Assembly: GCF_002802865.1 (NCBI RefSeq) | Contig: NZ_PGLQ01000001.1 | Span: forward strand, 62,001 to 126,000 | DNA from: Bifidobacterium scaligerum | GTDB lineage: Bacteria > Actinomycetota > Actinomycetes > Actinomycetales > Bifidobacteriaceae | Length of the DNA: 64,000 bases | Direction: 5' to 3' | Part shown: positions 58,802 to 64,000 of the stretch, one piece after another | Numbering within the stretch: position 1 is the first letter of the stretch | How the letters are laid out: each line of letters opens with the position of its first letter | The notes under the pieces: model-generated | What the model was told of the DNA's origin: nothing | Databases searched by the model: none | The model's input: the letters and a program-made list of their open reading frames with translations, nothing else | Made by a program: the position numbers and the translations under genes

Positions 58802-59931
58802 CTCGTAGCGAGCCGATGCATATCCTCCAGCAGGGGATGACAGGGGTGCGCGGCGGCGTCGAGCGGTTCATCATGAATCTGTATCGGCAGATCGACCGTG
58901 ATCTGGTGCAGTTCGACTTTCTGATCCCCTATGACATGCCACCCATGGCATACGAGGAGGAAGTCCGCGACATGGGAGGGCGAATATTCCGCTCCATCTA
59001 CCCGTTTCGTCGCGCTCCATGGCGTGCTGAGACGGAGCTGCGGAGGCTGTTCGCCGACCATCCGGAGATCGGCGGCGTGCATATGAACGTCTGTTTTCCC
59101 TATGTGTATCCGCTGACGGTGGCCGCGAGAAGCGGCGTGAACCTGCGCATTCTGCATTCGCATGAGGGTGACGGTTTCTTCGAGAATCAGCACCGGGGCT
59201 GGCGTGCCCGATTGGTCGAACGACAGGTGCATCGGTATCCGACCAGATACTTTGTTTGTTCGGACAATGCGGCGTACCTGTTCCCGAACGAACCGTATAC
59301 GTGGGTGAGCAACGGCATCGACACCGGTCTCTTTCGCTTCGATGAGATGGTGCGGCATATGGTCCGGGCCCGGCTCGGCATACCGGACGATGCACACGTC
59401 ATCGGGTTCTGCGGGCATTTGAACAGCCGTAAGAACCCACTCTTCGCTCTGGACGTGTTCGCCGCCTATCGCAGGATGGAGCCGGGAAGCGTGTTCGTCG
59501 TCATCGGGCTAGGCGAGTTGGAAGAGGAGTTGCGCCGCAGGATAGTGGCGTTGGGCTTGACTGACAGCTCCGTACTGATGCTTGGCGGGGGACGTTCGGA
59601 TATGCATGAGTTGTATCAGGCGATGGATGGATTTGTTCTGCCGTCCACGCTTGAGGGTCTGCCGTTCGTGTTGGTTGAGGCGCAGTGTGCGGGGCTGACG
59701 TGTGTGGCGTCGCGTGAGGCGGTGACCGATCAGGCTGCGATCACTGATCTGCTGCAATATCGTTCGCTGTCGGATGATGCGCGGGTGTGGGCGCGGGCGC
59801 TGCGTGAAGGCGTCGCCCGGCGGGTGGATCGTGCGTCGTATGCGTCGCGTGTGGCTGCGGCCGGTTTCGACATGCGTGCCACTGCGGCGATGCTGCAGGA
59901 GATCTATCTGACCGAAGGAGGGCGATCATGA
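58798..59931 (+). CDS. GT4-like glycosyltransferase, tandem pair member B
   Basis: The 377-residue protein starts MTRSEPMHILQQGMTGVRGG, close to the start of member A. LRILHSHEGDGFF and WVSNGIDTGLF follow. LPSTLEGLPFVLVEAQCAGL is the nucleotide site, where TSLYEG of member A is replaced by PSTLEG. It probably adds a related sugar to a different acceptor. Its end is identical to that of member A, and the downstream overlap (ATGA) is also kept. Confidence 0.9.
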   Translation: MTRSEPMHILQQGMTGVRGGVERFIMNLYRQIDRDLVQFDFLIPYDMPPMAYEEEVRDMGGRIFRSIYPFRRAPWRAETELRRLFADHPEIGGVHMNVCFPYVYPLTVAARSGVNLRILHSHEGDGFFENQHRGWRARLVERQVHRYPTRYFVCSDNAAYLFPNEPYTWVSNGIDTGLFRFDEMVRHMVRARLGIPDDAHVIGFCGHLNSRKNPLFALDVFAAYRRMEPGSVFVVIGLGELEEELRRRIVALGLTDSSVLMLGGGRSDMHELYQAMDGFVLPSTLEGLPFVLVEAQCAGLTCVASREAVTDQAAITDLLQYRSLSDDARVWARALREGVARRVDRASYASRVAAAGFDMRATAAMLQEIYLTEGGRS

Positions 59932-61493
59932 ATGAGCGGGCCGACGAACGCCGTCGCCTGGTCGTCGGCATGACGGCGACGATCGTCGCGTTCCTCGTGC
60001 AGCTCGGCGTGAATTTCCTGCTCACGCCATATATCATCGCCATGCTCGGCGCGGAGGCCTACGGCTTCATCCCGCTGGTGAACAACCTCATCGGCTATGC
60101 CGGAATCCTCACCAGTGCGTTGAACGCGATGGCCGGACGATTCATCGGAGTCGCCTACAATCGCGGCGACTACATGAAGGCCAACGAATACTTCAGTTCG
60201 GTGATGATCGCTGATATAGTGCTCGCCATCGCATTCGCCGTGCCGTATGCGTTGATCGTCATGTTCCCGCAAATCGTGATGAATATTCCGCCGAATCTGG
60301 TAGAGGACGTGCGCCTGACATTCCTGTTCTGCGCCATCGGCACGGAATTCTCGCTGGTCACGTCCGTGTATGGTGCAGTGTATTACATCAGCGATCGGCT
60401 CGACCGCAACGCGGTGCGCAATATTGAAGGCAATGTGTTGCGCGTCGGTGTGCTGTTGCTGCTGTTCTGCCTGTGGAAGCCGATGCTCTGCTTCGTTGCC
60501 GCGTCCATGCTGGCGCTCAATCTGTACCAGTGCGTGGCCAACGTGTACTACACGCGCAAACTGACGCCGCAGCTGACGGTGCGTCGCTCGTCGTTCCGCA
60601 TGCGCGCGGTCCGTGAGCTGGTGAGTTCCGGCGTGTGGAATTCGGTAGACTCGGCGAGCTATACGCTGCTGATCGCGTTGGATGTCTTTCTGGCCAACCG
60701 TTTTCTGGGCGCGCTGGTGGCTGGGCAATACTCCATCGCCAAAACCATGCCGCAGTTCATGACGAACGTGGCTTCGATGCTCTCCTCGGTATTCGCTCCG
60801 CGTGTGCTCCGTTTGTACGCTCAGGACAGGCGGGATGACATGGCCCGTTCGCTGGCTCGTTCCATTCGATTTATGGGATTGGTGTTGTCGCTGCCTTGCG
60901 GATTTCTCATTGTGTACGGCACGGACTTCTTCCGCCTATGGGCCCCCGGAGAAGACGCCGGATGGTTGCAGACGATGAGCGTGGTCTCGTTGTTGGCGAT
61001 GCTGATTTCCGGGTGCGCACGTCCTATAAGCAACGTATATACGGCGATGAACAAAGTGAAGGTTCCGTCGTTGATGTTCTTGGCATGTGGCGTACTCAAC
61101 ATCAGTGTGGTGATACCGATGCTGATATGGGGCGATTGGGGTATTTGGGCAATCATAATCATCGCGGCTGTGCTTGATTGCGCCAAGAACATGGTGGCGT
61201 TGCCGATATATACGGCACGATGCATGGGGACTTCCATAAGAGACATGTTTGCCGCCATGATAAGGGGGCTGGCGGTGCTGCCCGTCATGTTGGCGGTGAC
61301 TGCTCTGTGTCATATGGTCGTCCCCGCGCGCAGCTGGACCGTGCTGGTGGCATTGGCATTGGGATGCACGGCCGTGGCGTGCGTGCCTTGTGTATTCGTG
61401 GTGCTGAACCGTGCGGAACGGGTGATGCTGTGGAGACTGGCGCGTGGATTCATGGCATCCGGACTCGGCGAGGGAAGGAACGGTAGACGGTGA
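59928..61493 (+). CDS. Polysaccharide flippase (Wzx/MATE-like)
   Basis: The 521-residue protein has about 12-14 hydrophobic segments. It starts ATIVAFLVQLGVNFLLTPYI and continues LGAEAYGFIPLVNNLIGYAG, as in Wzx and PST-type lipid-linked oligosaccharide flippases. FAPRVLRLYAQDRRDDMARSL is a cytosolic loop. It should turn the undecaprenyl-linked repeat unit to the outer face. It sits near the end of the operon, overlapping both neighbours by 4 bases. Confidence 0.92.
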   Translation: MNERADERRRLVVGMTATIVAFLVQLGVNFLLTPYIIAMLGAEAYGFIPLVNNLIGYAGILTSALNAMAGRFIGVAYNRGDYMKANEYFSSVMIADIVLAIAFAVPYALIVMFPQIVMNIPPNLVEDVRLTFLFCAIGTEFSLVTSVYGAVYYISDRLDRNAVRNIEGNVLRVGVLLLLFCLWKPMLCFVAASMLALNLYQCVANVYYTRKLTPQLTVRRSSFRMRAVRELVSSGVWNSVDSASYTLLIALDVFLANRFLGALVAGQYSIAKTMPQFMTNVASMLSSVFAPRVLRLYAQDRRDDMARSLARSIRFMGLVLSLPCGFLIVYGTDFFRLWAPGEDAGWLQTMSVVSLLAMLISGCARPISNVYTAMNKVKVPSLMFLACGVLNISVVIPMLIWGDWGIWAIIIIAAVLDCAKNMVALPIYTARCMGTSIRDMFAAMIRGLAVLPVMLAVTALCHMVVPARSWTVLVALALGCTAVACVPCVFVVLNRAERVMLWRLARGFMASGLGEGRNGRR

Positions 61494-62695
61494 AGATGGA
61501 CAGAGGAACAATGTCGGCGGCTGGCAGGCGCATTGCCGTATGTGGCCATCATGACACGCGAGGTGGTACGGAAAAAGCCATGTCTCGTACGTTGTCACTG
61601 CTGAGTCGCCAAGGATTCGACATCGTGTTCGTGACGAAGGCGAATGTGGCCGTAATGCGAGATCTGCTGCCAGACGGTGTGACGGTGGCCTATGTGAGTG
61701 CGGATAATATGTGGGGCCGTTTCCTCGGCACGTTGCTTGCGGCAGATGAGCGGCCGAAGTGGTGGATGCGCGCAATTCGTAAGACATTGCATCTGCTGAG
61801 CGGGAAACGTCATTACTGGGCGTACGAATACGCCGAACGGCATCTGACCGGAATTTCTGAGGAACGGTTCGATGCGGTGCTGGATTTTGAAGGGTACGGT
61901 TTCATCGAGACCGTCATCGGCACCCATCTCAATGCGCCTGTTCGCGCTACGTGGGTGCATGACGAAAACCTGAAACGGCTGGCGCTCGGATACCCGTACC
62001 TGGTGCGCTACGATCGCATCTTCTGCGTGTCTCATGCGGTTCAGGCCGCGGTCGCGCAACGGTATCCGCAACTTGCCGATCGAACCCGTGTGCTCCTCAA
62101 CCCGGTCGATGCCGATGCAATCCGTCGTCAGGCTCGGATGGAAGCTCCCGTATTGCTGCAAGAAGAGGTTCCGACGGCGTTTCGCCTGGTGACGGTGTGC
62201 AGACTGGTGCCGGAGAAGAATCTTGAACTGAGCATGCAGGTCGCCGCTGCATTGCGTGATCGTGGTCTGGAATTCGTGTGGGAGGTATTCGGCGAAGGAC
62301 CTGACCGAGGCGCCTTGCAGAATCTCATCGATCGGATGAACTTGAGCGGACGGTTCGTGCTGCGTGGAGCGATAGACAACCCTTACCCCTCTATGGCGCA
62401 GGCCGACGTCTACGTACAGACCTCTGGACACGAAGGATTCGGATTGGCGGTTCAGGAGGCGAAAATCCTCGGTGTGCCCGTGGTCGTCACTGATATTCCG
62501 GCGTTCCGAGAACAGGTTGTGGACGGCCAGACGGGATTCATTCGGCCACCCGACGCGACGGTGCTAGCCGACGTGATTATTCGTCTGGCAGGCCATCCCG
62601 AGGAACGGCGACGCATAGCGGAAAACCTCGCGGCGTTGGATTGGACGGATGCGCAGGACGAGTCGCCGTTGTTTGAGTTTTTGGGACTGGAGTGA
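61490..62695 (+). CDS. Glycosyltransferase, GT4-like (last gene of the EPS operon)
   Basis: The 401-residue protein has IAVCGHHDTRGGTEKAMSRT near the start, VCRLVPEKNLELSMQVAAAL at the donor site and TSGHEGFGLAVQEAKILGVP as the EX7E block. WVHDENLKRLALGYP and FCVSHAVQAAV are acceptor-side. The start is GTG at 61490 overlapping the flippase stop (GTGA), with AAGGAAC upstream; ATG codons at 61496 and 61511 are alternatives. It ends the gene run. Confidence 0.9.
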   Translation: MKMDRGTMSAAGRRIAVCGHHDTRGGTEKAMSRTLSLLSRQGFDIVFVTKANVAVMRDLLPDGVTVAYVSADNMWGRFLGTLLAADERPKWWMRAIRKTLHLLSGKRHYWAYEYAERHLTGISEERFDAVLDFEGYGFIETVIGTHLNAPVRATWVHDENLKRLALGYPYLVRYDRIFCVSHAVQAAVAQRYPQLADRTRVLLNPVDADAIRRQARMEAPVLLQEEVPTAFRLVTVCRLVPEKNLELSMQVAAALRDRGLEFVWEVFGEGPDRGALQNLIDRMNLSGRFVLRGAIDNPYPSMAQADVYVQTSGHEGFGLAVQEAKILGVPVVVTDIPAFREQVVDGQTGFIRPPDATVLADVIIRLAGHPEERRRIAENLAALDWTDAQDESPLFEFLGLE

Positions 62696-62935
62696 AGGAG
62701 CGGCGGCATATTGGTGCTTGATGCACGCGACGGGAGACGACAGGTGGCTGCAACTCGTACGCTGCCAACGTAGATGGACTGCAAAAGGCAGCCCTGATCG
62801 ATCAATGTGGGCGGTGAGCGTCCGTCGCAACGTGTGGGTATGCTTGTGCCGGTTTGTGTGTGAATGCAGGTAGAACCAAATACACGTACTGAAGAATTAC
62901 GCAAGCAACGACAATCGATATTAAGAGAGGTTTCG

Positions 62936-64000
62936 ATGGCGGTTCGTGGTGATATTCGAAATGTGGCTATTGTGGCACACGTCGATCACGGCAAGACCAC
63001 GCTGGTGAACGCGATGCTCCAGCAGTCCCACGTGTTCAACGAGCGTGAGGAAGTGCCGGACCGTGTAATGGACTCCAACGATCTGGAGCGCGAGAAGGGC
63101 ATCACCATCCTGGCCAAGAATACGGCCGTGGAATACACCGGCCCGCTGGCCGCCAAGTATGGTCATCCGGAAGGCATCACCCTCAACATCATCGATACCC
63201 CCGGCCACGCTGACTTCGGCGGCGAGGTGGAGCGCGGTATCTCCATGGTCGATGGCGTCGTCCTGCTGGTGGACGCCTCCGAAGGCCCGCTGCCGCAGAC
63301 TCGTTTCGTGCTGCGCAAGGCTCTGGAAGCCAAGCTGCCGGTTATCCTGTGCGTGAACAAGGTGGACCGTCCGGATGCCCGTATCTCCGAGGTCGTAGGG
63401 GAGACCTCCGACCTGCTGCTCGGTCTGGCCGACGACGTGCAGCACGAGGGCATCGATCTGAACCTTGACCAGCTGCTTGAAATGCCGGTTATCTACTGCG
63501 CCGCCAAGGCCGGTTACGCTTCCGTGAACCAGCCTGCCGACGGAGGCCTGCCGGACAACGACAACCTTGAGCCGCTGTTTGAGGCCATCATTTCCAACAT
63601 TCCGGCTCCGGAATACGAGGAAGGCGCTCCGCTGCAGGCTCACGTGGCCAACATCGATTCCTCTGACTTCCTCGGCCGTCTCGGCCTGGTCCGTATCTAC
63701 AACGGCACTTTGGAGAAGGGCAAGACCTACGGCCTGTCCCGTGTGGACGGCTCTCTGGAGAACTTCCGTGTCTCCGAGTTGTTGCGTACCCAGGGCCTTG
63801 AGCGTATCCCGGTCGCTTCCGCAGGCCCCGGCGATATCGTGGCCGTTGCCGGCGTCAACGACATCATGATCGGTGAGACCATCGTCGATCCGAACGACCC
63901 GAAGCCGCTGCCGCTCATCCACGTGGACGATCCGGCCATCTCCATGACCTTCGGCGTCAACGACTCCCCGTTGGCCGGCACCGAGGGCAAGGACCACAAG
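62936..64000 (+). CDS. typA: GTP-binding protein TypA/BipA (3' truncated by window)
   Basis: The frame is open from ATG 62936 to the window end (355 codons). IVAHVDHGKTTLVNAML is the G1 site, REKGITILAKNTAVEY is typical of TypA, and DTPGHADFGGEVER and NKVDRPDA are G3 and G4. The second domain starts near residue 220. It is a ribosome-binding translational GTPase for growth under stress. AGAGAGG precedes the start with 5-base spacing. The preceding gap (62696-62935) shows no gene. Confidence 0.97.
   Translation, partial: MAVRGDIRNVAIVAHVDHGKTTLVNAMLQQSHVFNEREEVPDRVMDSNDLEREKGITILAKNTAVEYTGPLAAKYGHPEGITLNIIDTPGHADFGGEVERGISMVDGVVLLVDASEGPLPQTRFVLRKALEAKLPVILCVNKVDRPDARISEVVGETSDLLLGLADDVQHEGIDLNLDQLLEMPVIYCAAKAGYASVNQPADGGLPDNDNLEPLFEAIISNIPAPEYEEGAPLQAHVANIDSSDFLGRLGLVRIYNGTLEKGKTYGLSRVDGSLENFRVSELLRTQGLERIPVASAGPGDIVAVAGVNDIMIGETIVDPNDPKPLPLIHVDDPAISMTFGVNDSPLAGTEGKDHK

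Noticed and set aside
62921-63997. Minus-strand frame across typA
   Set aside because: Antisense to a clear TypA GTPase that is open from its start to the window end.

Overview
The window looks like chromosome of a Bifidobacterium, most likely the B. longum/B. breve group. The reasons are a GC-rich coding style, carbohydrate genes controlled by ROK and LacI regulators, sugar routes that all end at fructose-6-phosphate (entry to the bifid shunt), a MurE without the diaminopimelate motif, and AAGGAG-type ribosome binding sites. Species assignment is inference. No rRNA, tRNA, CRISPR array, insertion sequence or prophage was recognised.

Region 1 (1-14,480) is a carbohydrate cluster. A GH3 glycosidase (cut by the window edge) and a LacI regulator lie on the plus strand. 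Then, on the minus strand, come an aldose-ketose isomerase of the AGE/YihS type (probably mannose to fructose), a GH125 exo-alpha-1,6-mannosidase, an FHS-type sugar permease, a VOC protein, a PfkB fructokinase and two ROK regulators. Divergent from these are nagB and nagA. Together they suit use of high-mannose N-glycan: mannose goes through fructose to fructose-6-P, and GlcNAc-6-P goes through GlcN-6-P to fructose-6-P. Palindromes sit at the GH125 promoter and between the ROK and nag genes.

Region 2 (14,500-45,980) is mostly housekeeping: a Nudix hydrolase with a duplicated 5' end, aminopeptidase P, an AbiEi-like orphan, folC, smc, a FemAB enzyme, a MurE ligase, an ECF sigma factor with a candidate anti-sigma factor, a 24-residue ribosomal protein bL37, aldose epimerase, ispH, a zinc-ribbon membrane protein, YbaK, gap, thiamine pyrophosphokinase, a membrane-fused spermidine-synthase-like protein, infC-rpmI-rplT, and xerD-parA-scpA-scpB. 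It ends with an NrtR-type regulator, an NCS1 permease and an isochorismatase-like hydrolase.

Region 3 (46,215-62,695) is a single 16-kb exopolysaccharide operon. Thirteen genes run one way with stop and start codons overlapping or nearly so: an HTH/coiled-coil protein, a Wzz/BY-kinase-like protein, eight glycosyltransferases (one fused to an acetyltransferase, two forming a recent tandem pair), a DUF6625-like protein, an acetyltransferase, a polytopic protein that may be the polymerase, and a flippase. A 9-G run lies just upstream. No priming phosphoglycosyltransferase is present. The window ends inside typA.

The sequence also carries unusual intergenic structure: a 29-bp perfect inverted repeat (6055-6126), twin 16-bp/16-nt/16-bp hairpins with identical arms and different loops (33127-33238), and a dispersed hairpin repeat seen at 15.1 kb and 38.9 kb.
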